From contig NC_134539.1 in NCBI RefSeq assembly GCF_050624435.1, positions 48,206,001 to 48,270,000 on the forward strand: a stretch of 64,000 nt of DNA, read 5' to 3'. This DNA is from Tenrec ecaudatus. Its lineage: Eukaryota; Chordata; Mammalia; Afrosoricida; Tenrecidae. The position numbers and the translations under genes were made by a program. Below, in pieces: positions 41,783 to 53,370 of this stretch (positions are counted from its first letter, which is position 1; every line of letters starts with the position of its first letter). The notes under the pieces are model-generated. The model did not search any database. It saw only the letters and a program-made list of their open reading frames with translations, and was not told the DNA's origin.

Positions 41783-43018
41783 AGCCTTTTGATCCATAGG
41801 AAAATTAGGACATATCAAACTCATACTGGGCAGCATATTTCAGTGGAACAGCTGATTCTCTGAATATATTCCAACTTCAAATCTGTTGAGTATGAGGCTC
41901 CAAGTTATTGCAGGCTGTATCCAATAATAGTTCACTAGAAGGCAACTACAGAATTCTCCTCCTCTGCCCTTCCTCTCTGGTACAGGAGTGGGATACTGTA
42001 TCCAGTAACACCTTTGCCCAAGGAAGAAGTGGGGGGACACTCTCAGGAAGTCCCCAAACTACCAATACCACAGACACCTTCTTTGTTGATGGCTGGGAGA
42101 AAGGGATAACTTAGAAAGATGTAGTCTATCTTGAAAAATTAATGACAGCCCATGTCAGAGAGGTATCTTAACTCTAAGACAGCTGTTGACTGAAGAATTT
42201 ATGGAGAAACTTGAGAAGCTGAAGGAAAGTTTAACTTAACCAGAGTATGGTTGGAGCAACTGATTCTAAGCAACAGGCATACGTTACAGAAATAGAACAC
42301 TTGAACTTGCCTGTGGGTGCAGAGTACCTTTCAAAACAGGGCTGATAGCCTGTGGGCTCTCAGAGGCTAAGCTGACCTTTATGGGAAGAATTTTGTGAGA
42401 CCTAATGGAAAATGCCTATCCCAAAGGTCTCCACAGAGGCTCAGAAGGCGAACATGCTAGAACGATGTGACCTCTTTTGAGAGTGATGACAGAGGGGTGA
42501 CGACTTAGAGAATGGAATCATGCTCTTGGGAGGATACTCTGCTGGCTAGAGGCCAGTTCTTAGGCCTTTTGGTCAGGCCATCGGCCATGTAGAGAAGGAT
42601 GTCATTTAAAAGGAGCACTTTGGGGTGGGATTTTCCTTCAACTTTCTAGAGCATGGTGAAACAAGGAACATGGATGGCTAGCCCTAGATGTCTGTTATTG
42701 GGCTACGTACATTGAAGCAGAAATAGATTCCAAGGAAAAATGAATACAAGGGTAAAAAAATGTTTTAAGCTTCTAAGTACTATAAGACCTGCTCTTGAGA
42801 AAATGATTTGGACTCAGAGAAGCTGCCCTACATAATCAGCGGGGACTCCTTGGAGTTTAGTGGGCCATTCTGGAAAGTCTACCATAAGTCTTCTGACTCC
42901 CAAATAGGTCTGGATGAGCTTCCTAAGACTAGGTTCCTAATAATTCAAATAAACTAGGAGAGTTGTATATTTTATGATAAACATTAGTTAAATGTGTGCA
43001 ATCTTCATTTAGAAGTCC
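41783..43018. other. Unassigned DNA
   Basis: About 1.2 kb without a recognised repeat or gene. Codon-like stretches at 41908-42114 have no convincing domain. It could be an old retroviral or LTR-derived tract, but nothing decides. Confidence 0.3.
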
Positions 43019-43255
43019 CAGGGTGCAAATGATGACAAATCCAAGAGGTTGACCCGAGAAACCCACCCAGAAGGACCTCTGAAGACAGCCCAACAGCTAT
43101 TGGGAAAGTGGGCGTTTGAACTCACCACTGCTGTGTGGGAGAAAGATAGGGTAAGTCTGACTGCTTTGAAAGTTTATGGTCTTGGAAACCACAGGGAGAA
43201 GTTCAATCCTGCACCCATGAGGAGAACATGACTCAAAACGGACTTGACCACAACT
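43019..43255 (-). mobile_element. AfroSINE copy, minus orientation, diverged
   Basis: CAAATCCAAGAGGTTGACC, GTTTGAACTCACCACTGC, TGGGAGAAAGATAGGG, GGTCTTGGAAACCACAGGG and TCAATCCTGCACC are in reversed SINE order. Confidence 0.6.
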
Positions 43256-43424
43256 GACAACTGCTCATTTGAATAACCATTTTAGATTGTTTTCAAGTTG
43301 GCATTTACAGTATATGAAAATCCTAGTTGATTGATAATTGTTCTCATTTTACCAAATGCACTTTATCACTTCTCCTTGTCTACTGTTTTTATTCTCTTAA
43401 TGATCTGGTGCTGAATTAAGAATA

Positions 43425-44868
43425 CCAGTTGTGGAGGAGAAAACAACAGTTCCCGAGGGACATGGGAGAGGGGGAAATGGGGGGGAAAGGAAGTGGTGCT
43501 AACAAACCCAGGGAACAAGTGATCCAAATTGGTGGTGAGGTGGGTGTGGGAGGCCCGGTAGGGCATGATCAAGGGTAATGTAATGAAGAGGTATAGCTGA
43601 AACCCTGGTGTAGATGGAGCATGATAGTGGGGCATGAGGAAAGTCAAGGGAAATACAGGAAAGAGCTAGGATAAAGAGATGTACATATGCAAATATATTT
43701 ATACATGAGGATGGGGAAATAGATCTACGTGCCTATATTTATAGGTTTAGTATTAAGGTAGCAGAAGGACATTGGGCCTCCACTCAAGTACCCACTCAAT
43801 GCAAGAATACTTTCTTCTATTAAATTGGCATTATATGTGCTCACCCTCCCGATACAACCGCTGAAGACAAAGCGGATGTGATCACGAGGTTCTGAAGGGA
43901 TCAGTTATCAGGCATCAAAGAACAAAAAATCTTACATTGGGTGCACACCTCCATAATATGATCGCTGAGGACAAACAGGTGCATAAGCAAATGTGGCGAA
44001 GAAAGCTGATGGTGCCCGGCTATCAAAAGAGATAGTGTCTGGGGTCTTAAAGGCTTGAAGGTAAACAAGCAGCCATCTAGCTCAGAAGCAACAAAGCCCA
44101 CATGGAAGAAGCACAGCAGCCTGTGCGATCACGAGGTGTCAAAGGGATCAGGTATAAGGCATCATCAGAACAAAAAAAAAAATCTTACCATAGTGAATGA
44201 AGGGGGTTAGTGCAGAATGGAGACTCAAAGCCCATTTGTAGGCCACCGGAGATCCCCTTGCGGAGGGGTCTAGGGGAGGAGATGAGTCAGTCAAGGTGTG
44301 ATATAGCACCTATGAAAAATCCAACTTTCCTCTAGTTTTTAAATGCTTCCTCCCTCTCCCCCCACCCCCCCCAAAACAATCATGATCCGAATTCTACCTT
44401 GCAAGCCTGGCTAGACCAGAGGATGTACACGGGTACAGATAGGAACTGGAAACAGGGAATCCAGGGCAGATGATACCTTCAGGATCAGGGATGTGAGTGG
44501 TGATACTAGGAGGGTGGAGGGAGAGTGGGTTGGAAAGAGGGAACACATTACAAGGATCCACATGTGACCTCATCATTGGGGGACAGACAACAGAAAAGGG
44601 GGTGAAGGGGGACATCGGACAGGGCAAGATATGACAAAATAATTATTTATAAATTATCAAGGGCTCATGAGGGAGGGGGGAGCAAGGAGGGAGGGGGAAA
44701 AAATGAGGACCTGATGCCAAGGGCTTAAGTGGAGAGAAAATGTTTTGAAAATGATGCGGGCAATGAATGTACAGATGTGCTTCACTCAATTGGTTATGTA
44801 TGAATTGTGATAAGAGTTGTATGAGCCCCTAATAAAATGTTAAAAAAAAGATGGGGAAAAAAAAACCC
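43425..44868 (+). mobile_element. Family P retroposon, long copy 1 of a head-to-tail pair
   Basis: About 1.4 kb: starts near GAACAAGTGATCCAAATTGG (43513) or slightly before, then GGGCCTCCACTCAAGTACC, GTGCCCGGCTATCAAAAG, AGCTCAGAAGCAACAAAGCC, TTCCTCTAGTTTTTAAATG, GGATCCACATGTGACC and GTTGTATGAGCCCCTAATAA, followed by two A-runs. The internal 240-bp module is present once plus a shortened copy. No long reading frame. Confidence 0.85.
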
Positions 44869-46325
44869 ATGGACAAGGGAACAAGTGATCCAAATCGGTG
44901 GTGAAGAGGGTGTAGGAGTCCTGGTAGGGTGTGACCAAGGGTAATGTAACAGAGGAATTACTGAAACCCAAATGAAGGCTGAGAATGATAGTGGGATAAG
45001 AGGAAAGTAAAAGGAAACAAGAAAGAGCTAGTATTTAAGGTGCATTTATAGAGATCTAATTAAAGGCATGTACATATCAAATATATTTATATGTAAGGAT
45101 GTGGAAATAGACCTATGTGCATATATGTATAGGTTTAGTGTTGGGGTAGTGGATGGACGTTGGGCCTCCACTCAAATACACCCTCAATGCAAGAATGCTT
45201 TATTCTATTAAACTGGCATTCTATGATGCTCACTTTCCCGACACAATTGCTGGAGACAAAGTGGGTGAATGGGCAAGTGTGGTAAGGAAACCTGATGGTG
45301 CCCAGATACCAAAAGATATAGCATCTGGGGTCTTAAAGACTTGAAGGTAAATGGCCATCTAGCTCAGAAGCAACAAAGCCCACATGGAAGAAGCATACTA
45401 GTCTGTGTGATTAAGAGGTGCTGCAGGGATCAGTTATTAGGCATCAAAGAACAAAACTTGTGTGCTCACCTCCCTGATACAATCACTAAAGACAGATGGG
45501 TGCATGAGCGGATGTGGCGAGGAAGGCAGATAGATGGTGCCCGGCTATCAGAAGATGTAGCATCTGGGGTCTTGAAGGCCTGAGGGTGGGCAAGCGACCA
45601 TCTAGCTTGGAGGCAAAGCCCATGTGGAGGAGGGACGCCAGCCTGTGCGATTACAAGGTGTTGAGGGGATCAGGTATCAGGCATTATCAGAACAAAAAAT
45701 CATATCATTGTGAATGAGGGGAGTATGGAGTGGAGACCCAAAGCCCATCTGTAGTCAATTGGGGCCATCCCCTTACAGAATGGCTGTGGGAAGATGAGCC
45801 AGTCAGGGTGCAGGGTAGCAATGATGAAACATATAACTTTCCTCTAGCTCTAAAGTGCTTCCCCCCCCCCCCACTATCATGATACCAATTCCACCTTACA
45901 AATCTGGCTAGACCAGACGATGTACACTGGTACAGAAAGGAACTGGAAACACAGGGAATCCAGGACGATGATCCCTTCAGGACCAATGGTGAGAGTAGCG
46001 ATACCAGGAGGCTAGAGGGAGGGTGGGGTGGAAACAGGGAATTGATTACAAGGATCTACATATAACCTCCTCCCTGGGGGACAGACAACAGAAAAGTGGG
46101 TGTATGATAAGACAGAATAATGATTTGTAAATTATCAAGGGTTCATAGGTGGGGGTGGAAAGGGAGGGGGAAAAACGAGGAGCTGATGCCAGGGGCTTGA
46201 GTCACGAGCAGGTGTTTTGAAAATGATGAGGACAATGAATGTACAAATGTGCTTTACACAATTGATGTATGTATGGATTGTGATAAGAGTTGTATGAGCC
46301 CCCAATAAAATGATTTTTTAATGCA
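44869..46325 (+). mobile_element. Family P retroposon, long copy 2 of a head-to-tail pair
   Basis: Begins right behind the A-tail of copy 1 (GGGAACAAGTGATCCAAATC at about 44877) and shows the full block order, including two complete internal modules (about 45225-45470 and 45471-45690). A C12 run lies at 45861-45872. Ends GTTGTATGAGCCCCCAATAA at about 46290-46309. Confidence 0.85.
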
Positions 46326-46380
46326 AATTGTTCTCAAGTCAATTCCAATCCATAGTGCCCCTATAGGACAAGATGGAACT
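46326..46380 (+). mobile_element. AfroSINE 5' fragment
   Basis: CTCAAGTCAATTCCAATCCATAG-type start and GCCCCTATAGGACAAGATGG only. Confidence 0.5.
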
Positions 46381-46995
46381 GGAGCAACAAAGAGCGAGAA
46401 GACGCAAAGACTCAAGGAAATAATTCGTCTGAAGGATTCACAGGCCACATAATTCCCAACCTTCATGACCTTCCTAGGACCATAAGAACTAGATAGTGAC
46501 TAGTTATCACTGCCGGCCGACTCCTCTAAAAGGGATCTCAATGGGAGGCCCTGGATAGGGTAGGAGTAAAACCTGGGAGGGGGGATTCAAAATCACCAAA
46601 AACACCGAGCTTATTCATCCAACAGAGACTGGTAGTACCCCTGAAACAATAACCTTTAGACATTTTCCAAGACTAGTACTGAACTCTCACCCACGGTTCA
46701 ACTTTTAATAGGTTAATTGATAAACTTATAAACTAAACAATAACAACAAGGATGTGTAAACTCTTTAGAACAATCAACCTGAGATCAAAAGGGCAACAAG
46801 TTCCGGAGATAGCCACAAACAGATTAGGGAAGGAGGAGAATCGGGAACAATAAACACAGGGAGGAAATGGGAAGAGCGCCATTACATTGTGGGGATTACA
46901 TTCTACGTCATGAATCTAGTGTGTATGAATTGCTGGATGCAAAACTAATTTACCCCATAAACTTTTACCCAAATCGAATAAAAACTAAAAGAAAA
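46381..46995 (+). mobile_element. Family Q A-tailed retroposon
   Basis: AGACTCAAGGAAATAATTCG, ACTCCTCTAAAAGGGATCTC, GAGACTGGTAGTACCCC, GGAGGAAATGGGAAGAGC, and TAAACTTTTACCCAAATCG, then an A-rich end. Same order as 37270-37875. Confidence 0.75.
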
Positions 46996-47024
46996 CAAAC
47001 ACTTCTGCCAAGTGCTTTTTATTG

Positions 47025-47165
47025 GCCCCATTTTTTCATGAGAAAACTGAGGCTCAAATACTTGGGTGACTTGCCAAGAACCACATTACTACCAAGCCAC
47101 AGAGTCGAGATTGCAGTTAGGTCTCAGACTCCAAAACACTTATTCTTTCCAAGACACAGTCTTCT
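47025..47165 (-). mobile_element. MIR SINE, minus orientation
   Basis: CATGAGAAAACTGAGGCTCA, TGACTTGCCAAGAACCAC and CAGACTCCAAAACACTTATT match the reversed MIR core and 5' half (CCCATTTTACAGATGAGG...). One of the clearest MIR copies here. Confidence 0.75.
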
Positions 47166-47650
47166 AATTGGTCTTTCTCTTTACTTTTTAAACTTGTAGA
47201 TAAAAATATTATTGCAGCTTTTTATTGACTGCAATCCCTGCCCTCTGACCATCCTTAATTTTGCATGAAAGATTGATATGATAGAGTCAAATGATTCAAG
47301 TAATCAATTTTTGATTATCTTAAGTCATCAAACAACACTAACTTATCCCAGGCGCCTCCGACCTTTCACAGAAAAGGACTAAAACAAACACTTTATCTTT
47401 CGTTATGTGGTTTGTGATTCTCAGTGAAAGGAGCTCAGCTGTAAAATTGAGAAACGAAAACCAAATGGTGTATGAGGGAGCTCTGGAGTCTGTCCTGCTG
47501 GACAGGTAGGAAAAGAGATGTGCAACACAGGCACTTGTCTTTTAAGCAAGAGAGGGGGGAACCAAAACCTTTAGATAACTCAAGAAATATTAGAAATAGC
47601 ATAGTCTATGGAGAACCCACTGAGAATAGCATTTTAATCCCAATGCTGCA
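47166..47650. other. Unassigned DNA
   Basis: No feature recognised. Confidence 0.3.
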
Positions 47651-47654
47651 TGAG

Positions 47655-47765
47655 CCATGCATTCTTGAATATGTTACTTTCCTGAGATCATTTCCTCATC
47701 TATAAAATGAAGATAGTGTCTGCCTTGCTTAATCCATTAGATTACCACAAGCATTAGAACAAGAT
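47655..47765 (+). mobile_element. MIR SINE fragment
   Basis: TTACTTTCCTGAGATCATTT, CCTCATCTATAAAATGAAG and CACAAGCATTAGAACAAG follow MIR 3' order. Confidence 0.65.
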
Positions 47766-47769
47766 CAGT

Positions 47770-48030
47770 TAATTTTTTAAGATCATTTTATTGGAGACTC
47801 TTACAGCTCTTCTAACAATCCATACACCAATTGTATCAAACGTATTTGTACATATGTTCCCATCGTCATTTTCTAAATATTTACTTTCTATTTGAACCTT
47901 TGGTATCAGCTCCTCTTTCTTTCCTTCCCTCCCCCTCACCCTCATGACCACTGATAAATTATAAAATATTATTTTCGTATCTTATACCAACCACTGTCTC
48001 CTTTCACCCATGTTTCTGATGTGCATTGAT
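47770..48030 (-). mobile_element. Family P retroposon, 5'-truncated, minus orientation
   Basis: TCATTTTATTGGAGACTC, CAATTGTATCAAACG, ACCTTTGGTATCAGCTCC and CATGACCACTGATAAATTA, ending near CACTGTCTCCTTTCACCC. Confidence 0.75.
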
Positions 48031-48217
48031 TTTTTAAATTATAAAGTTCTATTTAAGCAAACTGCATCAGACAGCTCTACTAGATGAAGGTTTAATGAAT
48101 AGATTGATCAACTGCATCAAGATTTAATTCCTAATTGAGTCACTATCTGGGGATAAGATGTTCATCAGGTCCCCAGAGCTGTCTTCTGTATCCTTTATTA
48201 AAGGATCATTCGTAGTT

Positions 48218-48395
48218 CTCACTCACTGCCATCAAGCCGACGCTGGTTCATAAGGGCCCTAAAGGACAGGCCAGAACTGCCCTGGTGAGTTTCCAAGGCG
48301 ATACTGTGAATGGGAGGAGACGCCCTGTCTTTCCGCAGCAACTGCAAACCTTGCGGTTCCAAGCCCAGCGAGAAACTACTATGCCGCCAAGGCTC
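48218..48395 (+). mobile_element. AfroSINE copy
   Basis: CTCACTGCCATCAAGCCGAC, GGACAGGCCAGAACTGCCC, GAGTTTCCAAGGCGATACTG, ACTACTATGCCGCCAAGG. Confidence 0.85.
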
Positions 48396-48582
48396 CAGTT
48401 AGTTATTGATCTCTAAATCCCATCTCCCCTCTTCCTGTCACCATCCAACTTTAGGTTAGCTCTCTGCCTTGTTCCACTGGAAGTAGAATGCGTTATCAGA
48501 CTTCACATCCAGTTTCAAGAGAAAACTTGAAAAGACTAAATAAATCAGGAATAGAATCCACTCAGCCATGTGATTAGCATCC

Positions 48583-48800
48583 CTGGTTACGTTGTGTTGA
48601 CCCATTGGGCTGCCACCTGCTAAGTCCGCTGTTCGAAACCACTAGCTATTACGTGGTAGAAAAAAACAACCCCAAACGGGGCTTTCTGCTGTAGTAGAGT
48701 CTCAGAAACTCAGAAACCCACAGGGGCCGTTCTAGCCTGCACAGTGAGGTCACTGTGAGTCGGCATGGATGGCAATGAGAAGACCACGGCGTTGGTTTAC
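48583..48800 (-). mobile_element. AfroSINE copy, minus orientation
   Basis: GGTTACGTTGTGTTGACCCA, GTTCGAAACCACTAGC, CTCAGAAACCCACAGGGGC, CACTGTGAGTCGGCATGG. Confidence 0.85.
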
Positions 48801-49685
48801 AGTGGACACAGTCTGACAGCCCAAGGCACTGGTTCAAGAATAAGCATCTTTTCTCCCTCATCCTAAAAGGCTATAGAGATTTATAGATTAACTGGAGTTC
48901 TGGAAAGCTCGCTGACTCTTTCCAGATAGTACCTCAAAAGGAACAGTTGGTTTCCCCTTCCAACGATGGTGGAGGAACTGGTACCAGACAAGCCCTTCTA
49001 CTGTGAAACTAGGAAAAATATATTTTTTAAAAGTATTGATTCCAGACATTGTCAAAATAGGCAGCACAACACAGAAGCAGGAGCGAGGCAAGGGAACAAA
49101 TGCAGTGAATCCAACCATTACCTCAGCTTTCTGCGGAGAGAGCCATTTACTGGACATTGACATAAGGTGGAAGAATCCAAGCCCAAATATCTGAATAAGC
49201 TGAGGCCACAGGGACCAGAGGTCAGAAAGCCAAAGTGATTGGAATTTTTGTAGAGTAGCAGATAGGGCGAGCTGTGTAGACAAACTGGTTCAGAAATTTG
49301 CATGGAGATTACCGTGAATGTTTGCCTGCATTATGAGCTGTGCCTTGATAAGGTGAGATGACACGAGAGTAATCACTGGGGAAAGAAAACGAATGGGGAC
49401 CCGCAAATTAAACAACTCCCAGAGCTTGCATAATGTGATGAGAAAATGCAGTTGCAACCAGCCAGGGTGAGCACTCAGCAGAGCCCCCAGAAGACGACAC
49501 TTTAGCAGAAAGAGTTGCTGTCTGCCACCAATTGACCCAAATAATAGCGATCCTAGGCTGTAATGCTTATAGCACCAGGTCACCGGTCTGTACGCTCATT
49601 GAGTTGCTGGCGAGCTCTCATCCCCAGCACTCTCTGGAGTTGGGATTAGCCCTGGAGTAAAGCCCAGACATGCCCTAACAGAATT
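48801..49685. other. Unassigned DNA, repeat-poor
   Basis: About 0.9 kb with no named repeat. Overlapping frames on both strands (48888-49583) have no domains. Could be unique sequence or an old LTR. Confidence 0.3.
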
Positions 49686-49689
49686 AAAA

Positions 49690-50210
49690 AAAAAAATTTA
49701 CTGGCCTATACTTCACAGTATGTTGGCATACAATTTATTGGCATATAATTCACACATCACACAATATAAGCATTCAATCGTATTAAGAAGAGTTGTGCAG
49801 CAAATGCTTTGAGAATGATTGGGGCAGGGAATGTATGGATGTGCTTTATACAATTGATGTATGTATATGTATGGATTGTGATAAGAGTTGTATGAGCCCA
49901 AATAAATTGTTAAAAAAAAAAAAAAAAGAAGAGTTGTGCAGTCGTCACCACAATCCATTCCTGAGCATTTTCTTCTAGTCTGCACTGTTGTTAGTTCCCC
50001 GCTGCCCACCAGCCTCCCCCGCCATGGGTCTAGGTAATTATCAATCCACTTCCTGTCTCGAGTGTATAAACAACAATCCCCAAAACAATGACCAAACAAA
50101 ACAGAAAAACTCAATTCAAAAGCAGAAAGCATTCAAAATTGACAACTTTAAAATAGGTCAAGGGGGAGATTAAATGATAAGGTATTACATTTTAACATAA
50201 TTGATCAGTC
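49690..50210. repeat. Old mammalian repeat, target of two later insertions
   Basis: CATATAATTCACACATCACA, GAGTTGTGCAGTCGTCACCACA and CATTCCTGAGCATTTTCTTC resemble a widespread eutherian repeat (also at 58478-58615). It was hit by the P copy at 49785-49941 and, at its right side, by the provirus. Confidence 0.5.
49785..49941 (+). mobile_element. Short family P insertion with 16-bp target-site duplication
   Basis: AAGAAGAGTTGTGCAG at 49785-49800 and 49926-49941 flank 125 bp: GCTTTGAGAATGATTGGGGC to GTTGTATGAGCCCAAATAAA and a 15-A tail. The exact duplication and clean tail mark a comparatively recent, 5'-truncated retrotransposition. Confidence 0.9.
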
Positions 50211-50216
50211 ATAATC

Positions 50217-50676
50217 TGTCCCGGTCCAGCGGGAACCCCAACGTGAGTCGTGGATAGAGGGAGTGGGACATGAAGAATGGAGACGAGACAGGAGGCTGAA
50301 CGGTTCTCTTATTCAACAAGCCGCAGCTTAAATAGGCAAAAAGGAAGGAAGTGCCCGCGGGACATCCAAATCAGGCTACTACTGATAACGCCCAATCAGA
50401 AGGCTTACAAAAGCGAGCCCAGTGCCAGCGGTCAGCAGTTTCCGATCAGGTCCGCGAAAATGACGTCACTTTATGCTAATTAGGTGAAACAGCACATGTG
50501 CCTTTAACAAGGTGCTTGTAAGCCAATACAAATAAGGGAAAAGATTAAGGCCATATTTGGACTTTTCTGTCAGGCAGCCAAAGGAAAAGGAAAGTCTCCA
50601 CCCTGGCCAGAGGCCTGAGGCTGAGAGTAAAGCCTGCTTGTGAGGTCTTGGCTGTTGGGGCCCATGGACCCCGACA
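50217..50676 (-). repeat. Provirus 3' LTR
   Basis: 460 bp, bounded by TGTC...GACA. It aligns over its length with the LTR at 53371-53823. The AATAAA signal present in the other LTR is changed here by loss of one T (plus CTTATT at about 50309-50314), giving AATAAG. GCCTATTTAAGC on the minus strand (50322-50335) is a TATA-like promoter element. Confidence 0.95.
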
Positions 50677-50690
50677 GGTCCCCCTTTTTT
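50677..50690 (-). promoter_or_regulatory. Polypurine tract
   Basis: Minus strand AAAAAAGGGGGACC directly abuts the 3' LTR, the position where plus-strand DNA synthesis is primed. Confidence 0.85.
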
Positions 50691-50911
50691 ATATATATCA
50701 ATAGCCAGAGAACAACCCTTTGGAGACTGCGTCTGTCGTAGGTTGTCGGGCATCACAAGTCATCCTTACCCGTCATTGATCAATGGAATGCAGCAGATTT
50801 CTTAAAATAAAGGTAAACCAATGTCTGTCTTAGGTTGGTATGACTTGCACCCGATCTTACCCATCACTGACTGTCCAGTCCAGCACACAAGGGCAGGGGG
50901 TCTTATCATAA

Positions 50912-52540
50912 CTATGTGTATGAGACACTCAATTCAAGCATCTCAAGGCGGTGATAATGGACCTGAATAGGCTTAAATTGGAGGGCTTCAATTTGCTGTT
51001 TCACGGATGTCCTAAGTTTATTAAATATCACAGGCCCTAATGAAATGAGTAAAAGTAATATTCTGAGAGGGCCCAATAGGGTAGATACCAGCGTAGTAAG
51101 CCCCAGTGAATGGGAAAACCGCCCCTCAAACCAGCTTTGGTTAGCCTGTCGTTCACGTTCTCTCTTGGCCAGTCCTTCCCGTATTTTTGCTAGAGATTCT
51201 TTGATCAGGCCTGTTTTATCAGCAAAAAAACAACATTCTTCTTTTAAAGCCACACAAAGGCTGCCCTGCTGGAGAAATAAAAGATCCAATCCTCTTCTGT
51301 TTTGCAGGACTTCAGCCAATGAGGATACAGATTCCTGATGGTCTTGAATAGAATCCGTTAAGTCTTTCAAATCATTATCAATAGCAGTTCTTAACATTTT
51401 GTAATTACCTTCTTGATAAATCAAGGAGGCTGCACCGTCCCAGTTCCTGCAGCCCCCAAGCCCAACAAGAGGGCTATAGTAAAAGTTGTCAGGGGTTCTT
51501 TTCTGCCTAAGGGTCAGGTCACTGTTCGAATAGGCTGACATCATTTCTCTATTGGATCGGAAAACTATATGTGGCCACAATCTAACAAGGACACAAAAGC
51601 CTTTTGCCTTTTCTAGGATTTGGGCATTGGCACATGGTGTCAGTCTGGTAGAACAAGCCCAGCAGGTGTCATTATATGGGATAAAAAATCCTTCAGATGA
51701 GTTGAGGGGCAATATACTATTACAAAGATGCAAATATGGGGAGGATGGTTTACCTATGCAAGTGCCTTGGCCCTGGATCTCTGACAACGTCAGTATTCCT
51801 GTGATATGACCCCAACGGCAAGAGCTCAAATCATTATGGAGACTATAGCTTCCAAGAGTAGCCATCCCTTCATAATAAGGCAGCTGGTTGTTGTAACAAA
51901 GCCAGCAAGAATCCATTAGGTTCGGACGTGATACATTAAGGCGTTGAAAGGTTCCTTCCATTACTTCCCAAAGGGGATTTGCAACCCTGGTTAATATACG
52001 GGTGATGTTTATGCCATGTGTCTGTGTTATTGAAAACATCTACTTTCTTTCCCAGAGCCTTATTGGGGCTGATAGGCAAAGCAGGCCCACGTGAGATGAC
52101 TGAAGTTTTGAGTCGAATACTAAACAGACACCCATGGTCATATCCAGTTTGATAAAGTCTAAGTCCCCACATTTGTGGGTCTTCCCAGCTTTTAAATGCC
52201 TGTTCTTCTGTTGTAAAGGAGATATTGACCCAAGGTTCCTTTCCTCAGATGAATCCAACAACTGTGATAAAATTGCCACGCACCCGGGGTGTCCAATAGA
52301 TACTACCCGTGGATTCACAACCCAAGCTGGCACAGAAAAAGTTGTCAGTATGGGGAGACAGCCTTTTTGAGTTCTTTTAAAAGCATAAATTTAAAGCTTT
52401 CATGGCGTCTGATAAGATCCTTGCCCCCGCTAGTTTCCTCATCATCATTCTTAACTACAACCACTGGGAAAGCCAAGTGACACAGGACTGTCAAAAAGGA
52501 GATAGGCCTGTACTCTTTCTTATGGGGGCTAGACACTTTT
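50912..52540 (-). pseudogene. env: env: gamma/type D retroviral envelope, broken
   Basis: The main frame runs from an in-frame ATG at 52039 to a TAG at 50912-50914 (375 codons). Numbering from that ATG: CWLC at 45-48 (surface-subunit motif that bonds to the transmembrane subunit), many N-x-S/T sites, furin-type RQKR at 178-181, an immunosuppressive-domain-like LQNRRGLDLLFLQQGSLC at 245-262, CX6CC at 262-270 and one hydrophobic membrane segment at about 314-339. The same frame extends upstream to 52390 but is cut by an amber TAG at 52040-52042 and closed upstream by a TAA at 52391-52393. The probable signal peptide lies in another frame (about 52536-52380), so a frameshift occurs near 52350-52390. 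Thus the surface subunit is split three ways while the transmembrane subunit is intact. No recoverable full-length protein is encoded by the sequence as it stands. Confidence 0.92.
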
Positions 52541-53258
52541 TGGAATTCAAATTAACCGGAGATAATGGCGCAGAGGGCTTGGGAGGAAGAGGTGGGTTGT
52601 GGGGCGGAGAAGCATATGGGGTTGGCCTAGAGGAGGAACGTAGCCCGTTGGGATCATGGTATTTGGCGGCCTCCTCCTCTAAATCATCCCAATCAACCTC
52701 AGAAGGGTCGGGGAGAGGCTCGTCAACGGAGAAATCACCTGGTTCTGATAGAGGTGGTGGCGGGGTATCTGTAGACGAAGGCTTTGGCAAAACTAGAGGC
52801 TGTGAAGGTGTATCTACTGCCTCCGCAAAGGATTCTTCCGGGGCGACTACACCCTCCTCATGGAGAGAAAGGATATCAGGGTTCAAAGGAGGTTTAGATC
52901 ACACGGAAGGGGGTCTACTTGTTCCTTTCAAAATTTCTTCTGTCTGAGAGACCACAGCCTTGACCTTAGGGTTATCGTCCTGACTGTCAATTAAATCTCT
53001 GATTAAGTTCCATTAAGTTAAGGGAGTAACAGGGACACGACGTGGGCCAAAAACCTCATAATAATCTTTTAGCGCGCTCCCCACTCTCTTCCACCGACAA
53101 ATATCAATAGTGCCTTCCAAGGGGAACCAAGGACACAAACCTCTTATAAAATAAAAAAATGTAAATACATTTTTTCTTTTCACTTTTACTCCTTGAGTTC
53201 TCGATGCTTCCGTTAACTGCTGTACATATTCCTCGTGCAAACTTAATTCCTGTCCCAT
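52491..53258 (-). pseudogene. gag: gag: betaretroviral matrix and pp region, truncated and with two nonsense codons
   Basis: A single minus frame starts at ATG 53258 (MGQELS, with Gly2 for myristoylation) and covers matrix and the proline-rich pp region. Two stops interrupt it without a frameshift: TAA at 53013-53015 after 81 codons and TGA at 52899-52901. The pp part has SEVDWDDLEEEAAKYHDP, typical of type D Gag, a degenerate RPTPY in place of a PPPY late motif, and a PSAP late motif at 52577-52566. It is then cut off near 52535 and joined to the env leader; capsid and nucleocapsid are absent. Gag normally assembles the particle at the cytoplasmic side of the cell; this one cannot. Confidence 0.92.
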
Positions 53259-53349
53259 TGTTAAGTACCCTATCCTCTCACCTTTGCAGGCTTCCAATCG
53301 TCAGCTGACTTCCCTGGGTACTTGTCCTCACTGAGACCCTCGTGTCCAC

Positions 53350-53367
53350 GCCCCACGTTGGGCGCCA
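53350..53367 (-). promoter_or_regulatory. Primer-binding site for tRNA-Lys(1,2)
   Basis: Minus strand TGGCGCCCAACGTGGGGC, 18 nt complementary to the 3' end of tRNA-Lys1,2, three bases from the LTR end. This is the primer type of type D betaretroviruses, and differs from the Lys3 site used by lentiviruses. Confidence 0.95.
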
Positions 53368-53370
53368 AAA

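Noticed and set aside
52402-52947. 181-codon plus-strand frame, Gly/Ser-rich
   Set aside because: It is the antisense of the proline-rich part of gag and of the env leader.
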